A stretch of 64,000 bases of DNA from Gnetum montanum (GCA_015680685.1 MNCI01034664.1:553340-617339); one strand, 5' to 3'; shown: positions 23,808 to 35,584, numbered from the stretch's first letter. Notes: generated by a model from the letters alone, not told the origin. A program made the numbers and translations.

Positions 23808-24683
23808 TGATAAAGTCAATTTTTCTTAACTAATGATATCATATCTATGGTGTTGTATATTTGATATCATAGCATAAGCTATGTCATCATAGATCTGATA
23901 TCGCATGATGTGTGCAACCCATAAATATAGCAATTAGGCACATGGTCCACAATAATATTCATTCCACTAGTAGCAAAACTCTTACAATTTCATTCCATAG
24001 TTAGTGGTAGAGTATATACCCACTGTGTAGTGTTGAGTGATTGTACGATGTCTTTATTTGAGTGAATTATACTTGGACATAGTTCATGACCAGCAACAAA
24101 GATTGAGATTGTTTATCATCATTACAACATCCACTTAGTTTTCTTATGTTTACTTAGAATACTTTTTCCTATTTTCCTAGTTAATCATTTACTTTACAAG
24201 CATTTTTATTTCACACGTTGAAAGTAAGCAGTATGGATACAACTAATTTTGAGTGCTAAGTGTAGTTATTTGGTAACCTAGCAATGGTGTTGCTTGATTA
24301 ACTTAGTAGTAATAACACTTGGTAATCCTAGTGATGACTACATGAGTCCAAGGTGTGTATGGTAGACTAGGACCGAATATCCATCACATTAGGCTAAGTT
24401 ATATTTACTTTCTTGTAATTACTTAGACTTAGAATTAGAAACTATTTTCATTTCATCATGTTTGCTAGGATCAAGAAGGACTAAACAACATCAGATATCA
24501 TATACCTTATGCTGAGCTAAACCATACACATAGACTTCACTAGCTCCATGTGGGAAGACAACGGTCTCAAACTTAAATCAATTGCTAGCATATTAACATT
24601 GCCTTGTCCACAGATTATGATCTGGTCATGTGTGAACACCTGTGACTTGTATGGTTGGGTGTTGGATTGCTACCCACTCATCA
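23808..24683 (+). repeat. 3' LTR of F2 element (also 5' LTR of the following fragment)
   Basis: Start TGATAAAG, TATA-like cataaatata near 23930, end ctcatca. A degraded PBS-like word follows at 24685. Confidence 0.7.
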
Positions 24684-25560
24684 TTGATGTTTTTGTCAAG
24701 GACAAGTCAATGTATGTTGAGTAATTGATCTCATAAAGTTCGTTGTATTAGGAACCCAAAGTAAAATTCATAATCTTCTAATAACTCTAAGTAAGAACAC
24801 TTAACCAATCATCTTAAACCACAACATGGCTTCAAAAAAAGATACATCATTACATGCCAAAGAAACAAAAGGGACAATGATAGAATTAGTGACGAAGAAG
24901 ACTAGAGTATGCTAATGCAAGTGAGGATTTCATATACTCATCAAAATCCTTATTATCCTAATTTTACTTTCACCTTCACCAAGATGGGAAACTAAGGTGG
25001 AGAGATCTATAAGATAACATTATTCTACCTCCAAAGTGATCAACACCCATCAGGCTTCAGACAACTCTAAGGGGCATGAATCTAAGTAGAATACTTGATG
25101 GGTATCATGTGACCAAACACATGACACAACCCTATCAATCCATTGAGGAGCAAGTAAAGAGAGATGATACCATGGAAATTAAACATGATCAAAATAAAGG
25201 AAAGAAAGTCAACTCTCCTCTTCTCTTAGAAGCACTTGATGGTGATGCATTCATCATTGAGTAACTTCACAAAAATCATGAAGTTCATTTGTAGATACCT
25301 ATCATATGATTGGAGGAACCTATCAACGTTCAACTGCATTCCATCCTTGTAGAGACACTTAAGAGGAAGGAAACTAACTCAAAGTATAAGTAAAACCCAA
25401 GGCCAAGAGTTTCTACTGGATCCTACAAAGAAGAATATCAAGGTCATGAAAGGAGAATAGGCTAGCACTGTTCTCCTACTACCTCATCCGTATTATGATT
25501 GAAAACCTTAGTTGCTAAAAAACTAAAGATCCTTAGTGTAGTAGTTTCTCAACCCAAAAA
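24684..25560 (+). pseudogene. F2 leader and gag N-terminal fragment
   Basis: ATG at 24826 opens MASKKDTS, the counterpart of MTSSHKND at 20678, and is followed in a shifted frame by NPYYPNFTFTFTKMGN (about 24944-24990), the counterpart of NPYYSNFTFILHQD at about 20802. The region then loses similarity and ends near an A-run at 25578-25593. Confidence 0.6.
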
Positions 25561-26196
25561 TCCCTAGGGCCTCCACAAAAAAAAAAAAAAAAGATTTAGG
25601 ATGCCCTAGCTAGTCCATCAGATCAACCAGGGACTTATGGAATGCATGGAATGCAAAGCAGGGTGAATGAAATGTAAAACTAATAATAGATCTAAATGAT
25701 GAATAGATAACAAACAAATGTATTTGGTACATAAAACCCAAAAATTAAAACTTTATTAAGAAAAAATAAAGAATAAGCTGGAGAAATATGTACAAGTGGT
25801 ACCTGAATGAGTAGCCAAGGGGGGTTCACTAGCATAAGAGTTCAAAGCATGTTGAAGTCGATGCAATCTGCTCCATGATCCAGGTGCTAAGCCACTCTTG
25901 ATGCTTTTGAACCTTCCTTAGCTACAACCTTAGATTTGCAATGTTGGCTATGGTGAGGATTGAGAAGTGTAAAAAATCTAAGCTTCTCAAATGCTCTACA
26001 TTGAAGTTTGGAATCCCAGGAGTGTAGTGTGGAGCTTGAAGATTCACAAATCCCAAAGATGGTTACAAGGCAACATGATTGCAGGGTGTCTACACTGGGT
26101 TCAAAAGAATACAAGTGTGGAAACTTGTAAAAAATCTCGAGTGCTTGAAAATGCTAAAGTGTAGAATTGTGAATAATTTTGTGTGCAAATGTGCAC
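25561..26196 (-). other. Unassigned repeat, perhaps a diverged F1 LTR end
   Basis: The words ggatgccctagctagtccatcagatcaaccagggactta (25600) resemble ggtgtcctaaatggtcttgttgattgaatagggactta (26295) of the neighbouring F1 LTR, so a second, older minus-strand LTR end may lie here. No coding signal. Confidence 0.35.
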
Positions 26197-27655
26197 TATA
26201 GCAATTGAAAATTTCAATGGCTGGAACACTGAGAGGTTCATGGACACAAAACCTAACCTTGCATCCATGCAAGGGCTTGTTGGAGGTAGAGACGGGGTGT
26301 CCTAAATGGTCTTGTTGATTGAATAGGGACTTACCAAATGTAATCAGGGAAGCAACATAGTTAGCTATGATGCTAATGCAAAATGATGCTAAGTGTTCGC
26401 ATGATGTCAACAATGTCAATGGGGTTGAGCGTAGTTAGGGTTTTTTGGCGAAAATGAAGGTGCAAAAATGTAGGGGCTACTACCCAAGTGTAGTTTAGGC
26501 ATGAATATGCAAGTAAACAATATAAGATGCAAATGCAAAGCTAAAAATGAAAAGAGAGAGAGAGAGAGAGAGAGAGAAATAGAACACCATCCCAAATGGG
26601 GTTGAGTGTACTTAAGACCAAGAGGGGTTAGAAGGTATGCAGTGTATAATAGGCATAGTGGATAGTGTAGTCATAGTCTCAGGGGTGTCTAGTTGTGAAG
26701 ACTAATGTTCTATCATGGTGTCTATGCCTTCCAGGTTGGCCGCTATAGTGTACTATGGGCCGTAGTATTCTAATAGGCTATGGTGATCTACAACTTCGCC
26801 AATATGCCTCTGGTTCTCTCCTAAGTGCTCCTTAAGTTTTCCAAGTCTTTGGTTTGCTAATTTTTGGATTATCAAATTTTCCAACCCCAAAAATGTCAAG
26901 GGTGAAGGTATTTATAAGGCTAGGTTTAGTGTGAAATGTGGAGGAACTACCATGTTGGACTATGCTATCATCCAACTATGCTTTCCATTGAGGCTAGTAA
27001 TGTTATGCTCTACTGTGCTTTGCCAGACTTTGCGAGACTATGAGACTATGAGCACGTTGCCAACTACATGTATATGCACCGAGAGGACTGCAATGTACTT
27101 AAAAAAATGCAACTTTGGAGACTAATCTCTAGGACTACGCTCTCCACTATCTTGTGTGGGTTTGAGTGTAGTTACAATTTTGGGGACAAAAGGGATACAA
27201 AAAAGATGCATTTTACTAACTATGCTTGCTAGAGGTGAGTTGGAGTTGAGCTAAATGCTGGTGCTACATTGTGGAGGCCTTTAGAGGCTGTTCTGGCTGA
27301 CTATGCTTAACTATGCTCTAGACTGGGGGAGAGCTTACTCCCATAGAAATTTTTTTGCAAAAAATGGCTATGCCCTGACCACGCTCTCCATAGAAGGCTG
27401 ACTATGCTCTAGGGTAGTGGAGAGCATAGTTTTAGCACTTAGAGAAATTTGTAGCTTCTAGTTTCATGATGACACTTAGGATTTATTGCAAAACTAGCTT
27501 TTGTCTTGACTACACTCTCTATTGGGTTGACTATGCTTGAGGGTAGTGGAGAGCATAGTCCTAGCATTTAAAAAAATTTGTAGAAAGTGGCATCATGATG
27601 ATACTTAGACAAATTTATAGGCAAAACATTGTAGTCCAAATTTGGTGGTGTTTCA
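26197..27655 (-). repeat. F1 LTR, minus strand
   Basis: TATA box on the minus strand at 26916-26909 (tatttata on +). Shared with copy A: gtaagtccctattcaatcaacaagacca (reverse of 26300-26330), caagccctt, gttccagccattga, and repeated ctctccact-type blocks. No PBS follows the 26197 edge, as expected for a 3' LTR. Confidence 0.75.
26548..26578. repeat. (AG)n microsatellite
   Basis: Run of about 15 ag units inside the F1 LTR (minus copy). Copy A has a short ctctctct at the matching place (30248). Confidence 0.9.
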
Positions 27656-28609
27656 TTGGTCCATCTTTGTTGACACATGGAGGAATGGCCTAAGAGATGT
27701 TGACAAAGAATGAGAAAACACCATAGCAAACATAGCATCAACATCACTCTTTAGTACTTGATCGAATGTCATTGCACTATGCTCAAGAGTGTTATGGGTA
27801 GTGGTATGTTGGGAGTAAAAGGTGTAGGTAATGTGCTGGGGATAGAGAGGGAGATGTGATGCAAATAGGATGTTATGATGCAAGATGTGGGATCAATATG
27901 ACTAATGGTGACTAGCACCAAAGTGGCTTGGTCTTGAAAATGTTGACCTCTCGTCAAAGTGCTCATGAGAGAGTTAGTGTGGATTCAAGGCTAAACCAGT
28001 TGTGAAATTGTAGCATTGCTAGTTTGCTTGGGGACTTACTTTCCCCCTTTACTCTTTTTTTTTTTTTTTTTGCTTTTCGCTTTTTTGTTGTGGGGTGAAC
28101 CTTCTTTAGGCTCTGCACTTTGCTAAATGTTAACTACAAGGTGCTTTCCATCAAGTGGACTACATGCCACAAGATGGGTTTTGCTTTGGTGTTTGCAAAA
28201 TCATATCACATTTGTAGGATAGGTGTTTCCTCCCTAGGATGACTTGTGTTACATTCACTTGGGCTTTGACTAGCTAATAAAGGCTCCTCATGAGATGACT
28301 TGTGTTATGTCCATCTTAGGTTCTATGGTTTGATTTGTAGAGGGTGTCATGTAGTCACAACACATGAGCATCATAGGGGTTTTCAATCTTAACTATGCGA
28401 GGAAATGTAAAAGTATTGGAATGCAGGAGTGGATGTGGGTAGGCTATAACAAGATAGGAAGATGTGCTAGTCCAATTGTGCACATCTGAGCACTGTGGTG
28501 TCCTACTACTACAATGAGATGCACCTTTTCATGACTGCTTGGGGCTTCATCTTGTAAACACAACTTAGAGAAGATAAAAAAACCACATAAGACAAACGAA
28601 ATGCCAAAA

Positions 28610-28840
28610 AATTATAGGGGTGAAGATGCTACAGGTGCTCCCAAGGCTGCACTCGTGGTGAATGCACAAAAAGCCAGTAAAATGTAGTGGGGCCAAGATG
28701 GTGCAAGTGCTCCAAAGGCCATGCTAATGGCAAGAGCTCAAAAAATTAGTAAAATGGTAGGGGGCCAAGATGCTGTGAGTGCTCCAAAGGCTGCACCAGT
28801 NTGCTCCAAAGGCTGTGCTAGTTGTAGGTGCTCCATTCTA
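28610..28840 (-). repeat. F1 3'-region minisatellite, gtgctccaaaggctgc unit
   Basis: About 3-4 units of roughly 65 bp: (g)tgctccaaaggc-tgc near 28709, 28779 and 28803, with ggccaagatg and agtaaaatg between. The array in copy B at 59240-59560 is the same in reverse. The n at 28801 may mark a collapsed repeat. Confidence 0.7.
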
Positions 28841-28949
28841 GGACTATAGTATTCCTATCCATGTGATGTAGAAAAGAGTGGAGGGGGAAGGGGGTGAGTA
28901 GGGGAAGGGGGGTTAGAGTTATACTCGCTCACTTACTTGCAGACTTGTG

Positions 28950-30644
28950 TGAAACACCACCAAATTTGGACTATGACATCTTGACTGCAAATTTGTCTAA
29001 GTGTCAGCACAAGGCCATTTTCTACAAATTTTTGTAAGTGCTGCTACTATGCTCTTCACTGCCTTAGAGTGTAGTTAGCCTAGTGGAAAGTGTAGTTAGC
29101 TCAAAACTAGTTTTTGCAGATTTTCTCTATGTTGAGACTACACTCTCCATTGCCCTAGAGCGTAGTTAAGTGTAGTCAACATAAGGGCTAGTTTTGCAAA
29201 TTTTTTTAAGTGTCGAGCCAATCACTGCAGAATTTTCTAAGTGCTGAGACTACACTCTCTACTACCCCAGAGCGTTGTCAAGCATAGTCAGCACAAAGGA
29301 ATAATTCTTGCAGATTTTTCTAAGTGTCGAGACTACACTCTCCACTACCCTAGAGCGTAGTTAAGCGTAGTCAACTAGAAGCTAGTTTCTACAAGTTTCG
29401 ACAAGTGTTGAGACTACACTCAACCCTAGTCAGGAGTGTAGTCAGCCTCTCATGGAGAGAAAAGTTAGCACATAGTTATATTTTGCAAAATTTTCTAAGT
29501 GTGGGACTACGCACTCCCTTAGTGTATAGTGTAGTTAAGCGTAGTTAGCTAGAACAGCCTACAAAGACCTTCACAATGTAGCATTGGCATTCAACTCAGC
29601 TCCAACTCACCTCTAGCAAGTGTAGTTAGTTAAATGCATCTTTTTGATATCCCCTTTTGTCCCCAAAATTGTAACTATGCTTGACCCTACACAAGATAGG
29701 GGAGAGTGTAGTCCTGAAGGGTAGTCTCCAAAGTTGCATTTTTTTCAGGTACATTATGATCTTTTCAACACATATACATGTAGTTGGTAGCATAGTCACC
29801 ATCTCACAGTCTCATGGAGTCCTGCAAAGCACAACAATGCTAACCTCAGTGAAAAGCATAGTTGGGTGATAGCATAGTCCTAACTGTCCCCTTTACCATG
29901 TGGCAGTACCTTTGCATTGCACCCTAAACCTAGCCCTATAAATACTCTTACCCTCGACATTTTTAGGTTTGGAAAATTTTGGGTAGGTTGGCAAATTTGA
30001 GCATTGAGCAAAGGCACACCAGCAAACTGGAGAGATGTAGAGTTGCATTCCATTGCAAAACACTATAGCCTACTACACATTGTAGCAACCAACCTGGCAA
30101 ACGCAGAGACCTCGACGAGTGCCAATCTTCATAGCCAGACACCTTTGAGACTATGACTACACTCTCCACTATGCAAAATGGTGCTAAGTGTGTACCTTCT
30201 AATCCCTCTTAATGTTAACTATGCTCAATCCCATTTGGGGCAATATTCCATTTCTCTCTCTTGCATTTTTTGTAATTTCTTGGCATTTTCACTATTTTTA
30301 ATGCGTAGTCACGTTATAGATACACTCGAGTGGTAGTCTTTGCATGTTAACACCCTCATTTTTGTCAAAACCCTTAACTACAATTTTTCCCCTTGGGCAA
30401 TCATGATTACCCTCAACACCATTAACACCATGAACACTGCTTACACACTTAGCACCATTTTGCATCAGCATTGCGGCTAATCATGCTACATCCTGGTTAC
30501 ACTCGGTAAAGTCCCTGTTTGATTGACAAGATTGTTTAGGGCACATCGTCTCTGCCTCAAGCAAGCCCTCACATAGACTTAGGGTTAGGTTATGTGCTTG
30601 TGAACCCATTGGTGTTCCAACCATTGACCTTTTCAGTCGTTACA
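28950..30644 (+). repeat. 5' LTR of F1 copy A
   Basis: Starts TGAAACACCACC and ends TCGTTACA. TATA box TATAAATA at 29937-29944. The first 500 bp are a minisatellite of about 90-bp units built on gactacactctccactaccctagagcgtagt (units near 29140, 29240, 29330). The last 130 bp match the LTR ending at 46058 (taagtccctgt/aaagtccctgt, caagaccattcagggcac/caagattgtttagggcac, tcgttaca). Confidence 0.8.
29937..29944 (+). promoter_or_regulatory. LTR TATA box, copy A
   Basis: CTATAAATACTC, at the position equivalent to 45320 and, inverted, 26909. The conserved position in three LTRs supports promoter function in the ancestor. Confidence 0.65.
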
Positions 30645-30650
30645 ATTTTT

Positions 30651-30668
30651 TGGCGTTAGAAGGAGGGT
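30651..30668 (+). promoter_or_regulatory. F1 primer binding site, copy A
   Basis: TGGCGTTAGAAGGAGGGT, six bases after the LTR end. The same site in copy B is TGGTGCTAGAAGGAGGGC. It would pair with a tRNA ending ACCCTCCTTCTAGCACCA or similar; the tRNA was not identified. Confidence 0.7.
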
Positions 30669-30839
30669 CGAACCATTTTCTTCTTTGGACTTTGTTAGTG
30701 ATTGTCTCACATACTCTTTGCATCATTGTTGCTGGCTTTGGGCTAACATAGATCCAACACCCCTATGAACCTACTGCATGTGTGGCAGTAGCTAGATCTT
30801 AGACCAACACAGGTGTTATCTACTAACTGGTTACTGTAG

Positions 30840-31080
30840 ACTGGACCCCGTTATTAGTTAGCTCTTAGTGTAGTTGGCTCTCAGCGTAGAGAGTGTAGTT
30901 AGCTCTCAGTGTAGAAAGTATAATCTCTAGAGTTAGTTTTTTTTTTTGCAATCACCAAAGTTAGCCATTTTTTTGCAGTCTCCAGAGTTAGCCATTTTTT
31001 TGCAACTACCAAAGTTAGCCATTTTTTGTAGTTAGCAAAGTTAGCCATTTCTTTTGCAATTAGCAACCTTTGCAATTTCC
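30840..31080 (+). repeat. Tandem repeats in the leader of copy A
   Basis: Two arrays: gttagctctcagtgtagaaag type (30850-30920), then four units of about 32 bp with core aaagttagccatttttttgcag (30945-31060). They lie between PBS and gag, absent at the matching place of copy B. Confidence 0.8.
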
Positions 31081-31142
31081 TCTTGCGATTTAATTCATAT
31101 ACATGAGTTTTGAACAACCTTTGACATTAGTCCCGGGCACAC

Positions 31143-33320
31143 TTGTTGTATTGCCCACCCAAAGACATCAAGATTGACCACCTTACCAGTCATGCTATGG
31201 TAGAACCAAGGCAATCTATTAGGATGCATGGCCAAGACCCCAAGTATACCATGCTAAATGATGAACAATATAACTTCCGATGCACCAAGATCCAAGCAGG
31301 CCTATTTGTAGACTGTTTGGACATGGAATCCAAGTGAGGCTATGAGCTTATCCATCGAAATAGATGGAAGTATATCCCCTTCCCAATCTACTTCATCTTG
31401 CTCATGGAATCCTACCATTGGATACTTACCCAACTCATTTGAACAAGTGAGTGAAAAGTAGGGATAGACTATGAGGAGCCCCTATAGGGGGAGGAAGATG
31501 AGTTTGAAGCCCATTTTGAGTACAAAGAATCCTTTCACACCATTTTCCTATGGACAACCCCTGGTCTAGCCCTCTTGTAATCATGTTTACCTATCTTTCT
31601 TGAGATAGTCATAGCCTCAGCGTCATCTTCTAGGTCAACGCCTATGGTAGTGACACACCAAACGTAGCATATGTGTCAAGATGCAGTACCTCCCATTAAC
31701 TTGCCCTTTGTGGCACTATCCCAACCTACCTATTCATCTCTGCTGGTGGCAATCATGCTTACTCAACCTTACATTCACATAGTGCATATCTCCCAATCCT
31801 AAATGACTTAGGCACCTTACATCCTATCTATGTCGTCGGCACCCTAGGTAGTGGCCCAACCCACAGATTTGTCGCTTGCCCTGATCACTATGCCCATGAC
31901 ACAACCAATGCAGTAAGCATCTCATGTGGTCTTGCAACCTACAACTAGGTTGTGGACCACACAACTAGCATAGTAGGTAGCACAACCAACGTAGTCTTCT
32001 GGAACATCCCAAAGCTTGGATTAGGCATTCCAATTGATCCAAACCTTGATAGAAGAGGTTAAGTAGCTCAAAGTCACCTCTCTAAAATAGTTCAAGTAGT
32101 GTACTTCTATCAGGATGACCCCATAAGTCCTACTATCCACCATTGACTTTGCCAACTAGAATCCTACTGCCCCAATTCACCAAGTACCATGGTGAAGGGG
32201 ATCCCAATGCACACCTGGTGATGTTTAGGTTTGAGTGCCTACTCCTACAAGCATGGCCAGGTGCCATCATATGAATTTTTTCCATGTCACTCACTAGGAA
32301 GGCAATAAACTAGTACCACGCATTACCTAGGAGCTCTATCTCCTCTTTAGAGGATCTTCTAAGCCAGTTTGTGATGTGCTTCAAGTACAACTTGGAGCTT
32401 GAAACTACCCTGGACCAACTGATGCAGATCAAGTAGAGCTACTTAGAGCTTGTGCAAAAATTTATCCAATGCTGGAGCACCTCATGGAGTGAAATTTGAG
32501 AGCCAATAGTTAAGATACATCTCTTGGCCATCTTCAAGGATGTAGTCAATGACTTCATCAAGTTAAAACTATATTGCTTGGCCTTGTAATCCTTAAGCCA
32601 AGCCTTTGCCCAAACCAAGAGCATATAGGACATAGCAGAAGCCAGTAAGGACTTGGCCTATGTGGCTTATAAAAAACCTACATGCCAAAAAGCACAAGGA
32701 TAAGGAAAAGCAAACTACAGTCATGGCAACTATGTCCAAAGAGGCCAAAATAATTAACCCAAGGCCAATGGCTAGGAAACCCAGGGCCCCAACCAACAAC
32801 AAAATAACTAGCCCTAGCATTGCAATAGCTAACTAGCCCTCATCACTGGTGGCCATAGTGCAACCTGCTTCAAGGCCTAACTTAGAGCACAAGGATTGCT
32901 CCAAGTACACTCCACTGCCATTAAAACCTTAAATACTATTGGATCAACTGCTAAAGGTTGGACATATCCAGTACAAGAAAATGTCTGAAGATGCTTGCAA
33001 AAGGCATAATAGATATTGTGAGCTCCTAAGGAATCTTGTGTTGACAACCCCAAATGAGCCCTTGGTATTGAAACACTTTACGATGGATCGGTTTTTCCAC
33101 TGCCACTAGTTGCCTTGTCATAACACTAATTTTTATATAGCCCTGCAAGATGACCTCTAAAAATGATTGATAAAGGCAAGCTAGTCCTCGACGGTACAAA
33201 TCTAGTTAGGCCTTAGAACCAATCTATGAGGGTGTACAAGGACCTTTTGAATGTAGATGATGTAGGTTATGTCATCAACACCATTAGTGTTGATGATAAC
33301 CAAGAACTAGTGTAGTAGGC
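31143..33320 (+). pseudogene. F1 gag, copy A (degenerate)
   Basis: N-terminal part at 31143-31337 ends NFRCTKIQAGLF...MESK, then an in-frame TGA and GYELIHRNRWKYIPFP; copy B has the same order, including the TGA. Core gag near 32290-32560 (ALSPL, then a frame with SLCKNLSNA). The C-terminal nucleocapsid-like part near 33085-33300 keeps an H...C pattern (FFHCH...PCHNTNF) followed by the LQDDL/LI block typical of Tat-lineage gag. Many stops. Product would be the particle protein. Confidence 0.7.
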
Positions 33321-33879
33321 ATTCGTGGTCTATCTGCCCTTTGGTAGTGCAAGGTCATTTGTGGCCCCCATGGGTTTGAGGGCCCCTTTCATTGTTAGAG
33401 TGCCACCTCAAGCACCTACAACATCCTTTATGGTTAGGATCCCATAGCATGTCACAACAACAATAGTTCAACCATCCTTTGACATTATGATGCCACAACA
33501 TACTAACTCCTCACCTACTCGAGGTTCGGTAGTGGACAACACATCGGTCCCTTCCCTCCCAAGAGCCAATCCTGCTGGCAACATTGACAGACCCTCTAGG
33601 AGATAACCTGGGAGGTCCAATGAGCATCTCGCTGATAGGATGATTAGGCAACATCAAGAGTAGAGAGTGCTTGAACCATCAAAACTAGTCCTCCTATCTG
33701 CAATCCTTATGGCAAAAGAAACTAAGGAGGCCACCACTAGCAACCCACAACCAAGCACTAGGGCCCCTACGTACTAAGAAAACAAAGCCCAAGTCACTTC
33801 CCCATGAGATCTGTCTCTTAGGGCATATTGAAGAAGTCAAAGCCAGTAAAAATGAAACTGATAGCAAAGACTTCATATA

Positions 33880-34705
33880 TGCATTTGCCTAGGTTAAGCA
33901 AGCACTAAAGTAGAAGAATACAATGTTGAGCCTTTATGACCTAATTATGACATCGTCTGCCCATTGTGAAGCACTAGTGCGGATGTTGGCCTTCATTCCT
34001 ATCACTGAGGACATCCTAGCAGATGAGAATTTCATCCATGCTATGATGTTGCCTTTTGCACCATAGGAATTGAGCTCCACACCTCTCACATTTTGTGATG
34101 AGGTAATTAATATTAATCCTAAGAAGGATGAGGTCATAATAGCCCTCATCACCATACATGTCAAGTAATGAAAGACTCAAAGGGTGCACATTGATGATGG
34201 GGTAGCAGAAAATGTTATCCTGTACTTTGTCGTCGACAAGTTAGGCCTCATGGATCAAATCAAGCCAACCAAAACCATGTATCTAAAATCCTTTAATAGG
34301 TCATGTGTCATTGTCAAGGGTGCTATAATAATAGCCTTCGTGGTAGGGGAGCAATTCCCCACCATTGCTGAATTCATCATCATAGAGGAGATGCTAGGAT
34401 TTAACCTAATATTAGGTAGGCCTTGCCTAGCCCAGCTATGGGTTGTCTCCTCCCCGATTCATCAAGAAATCCATCTTCCATATGAAGGTGATGAAGTTAT
34501 CATCCACAATGATAATGCCACCCATTTGGCTATCAACAACATAGACATGGAGCAAGGGTTGGAGGTCGAATTCCCTAATGATACACCTTCGATAGACAAT
34601 GAAACACATAAGGTCAATGCACCTGAAGAGGTGGTAGAAGCCATTGACCTCTTAGAGGACCCCCTATGGGTGGAACTACCCTTCAACATAGTGAGCGAGG
34701 GTTAA
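33880..34705 (+). pseudogene. F1 protease, copy A
   Basis: A 173-codon open stretch (34184-34705) holds a retroviral-type aspartic protease domain: VHIDDGVAENVI at 34180-34215, EFIIIEEMLGFNLILGRPCL near 34372-34430 (the usual ILGRPWL), then VVSSPIHQEIHLPY. The catalytic triad reads D-D-G where D-S-G or D-T-G is expected. Copy B shows the same change. Upstream SLYDLIMTS near 33930 and a FCDEV block near 34100 match copy B. Being open over 170 codons it is the least damaged part of copy A. Confidence 0.75.
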
Positions 34706-35079
34706 GGAGACTACCAAATAGTGTAATCTAGGCCCTACGTGTCTCCTAATCCACACTAAATTAGGAAGCAACTATGTGACTAAGGTGCCCCCTTAGTCTG
34801 AAGGTACACTAAAAACCTACTCGCTATTCGCTTCTCTGCACCTTACATCTTGCTTCCCATTTACGTTGCATTAACACTATAGCATATTATTTGCATTTAG
34901 TTTGATCACTTAGCTTATCACTTGCATTGCCTATGCATTTGATACCTTAGTTTACATTTCTATTGTTGTTGCTTTAATGCATTTGCCTTCATGCATAAAA
35001 ACATCAAAATGGATAAAAATCATAAAAAACTAAAATTACAAAAAAAAAAAAGGATAGCAACATACTTGGGCCTAAAATG

Positions 35080-35365
35080 ATCTTAAATTACTATTGCAGC
35101 CCAAAATGGCCTAAAACTATCTCTTTTAATTCTATCCCTGTGGTTCATCATGGCCTTAAATTGGCAACGAATGATGTGGAATGGCCTAAAACTATCATCA
35201 TTGTCCAAAATGGCCTTAAATTAGTAACACGTAGTCAGGAGTGGCCTTAAACTATCATCTTCAATCCCGTCATAGTGGCTTGAAATGACCTTAAACTAGC
35301 ATTGGCCCTTCTACTATGGCCTTAAACTAGCATGGGGCTTGTAATGGCCTAGTCATACATTACAT
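35080..35365 (+). repeat. F1 minisatellite 1, copy A (aatggccttaaacta)
   Basis: About eight copies of (a/g)tggcctta aacta or aaatt, spaced 30-45 bp, for example at 35106, 35151, 35193, 35211, 35241, 35287, 35319. The same array stands at the same place in copy B. It begins after an A-run at 35041-35051. Confidence 0.8.
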
Positions 35366-35584
35366 AAAAAATCCTAACTTAGTGCATTAACTCATCACAT
35401 TATAAGCATAACAAGCATATAGAAAATAACCATAAAAGAAAAGTTTACACATTATACACTACATATAACAAATATATTCATTAGATGTCACATAGTATAA
35501 GTACATAGCATGAGCAGCATCATGTGGTAAAAATAGAGCAAAAATAGCAAAAATGCTCAACAACAGGTGTACATAAGGTCATGC

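Larger units (their letters stand above)
19688..24683 (+). mobile_element. F2 LTR retrotransposon on +, LTR-gag-pro-LTR
   Basis: LTRs 19688-20546 and 23808-24683 both start TGATAAA and end CTCATCA or GCTCATCA. The PBS follows the left LTR at 20548. The internal region codes gag and protease only. The protease block ends about 40 bp before the right LTR, so the long noncoding 3' region of the other F2 copies is absent. A second gag start follows the right LTR, giving a LTR-int-LTR-int tandem. All frames are broken. Confidence 0.8.
26197..28949 (-). mobile_element. F1 element 3' end, minus strand (3' noncoding region plus 3' LTR)
   Basis: LTR 26197-27655 on the minus strand starts TGAAACACCACCAAATTTGG and is the inverted counterpart of 28950-30644. 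To its right (27656-28949) lies the F1 3' noncoding region: its reverse complement matches 59150-59660 of copy B (a pyrimidine-rich tract, then the aatggagcacctac-type repeat, then aacacaacttagagaaga reversed, then tgctcaaatgtgca). No coding part of this copy survives in the window. The single ambiguous base n at 28801 lies inside it. Confidence 0.75.

Noticed and set aside
34462-34689. 75-codon minus-strand frame
   Set aside because: Shadow of the protease frame on the other strand.
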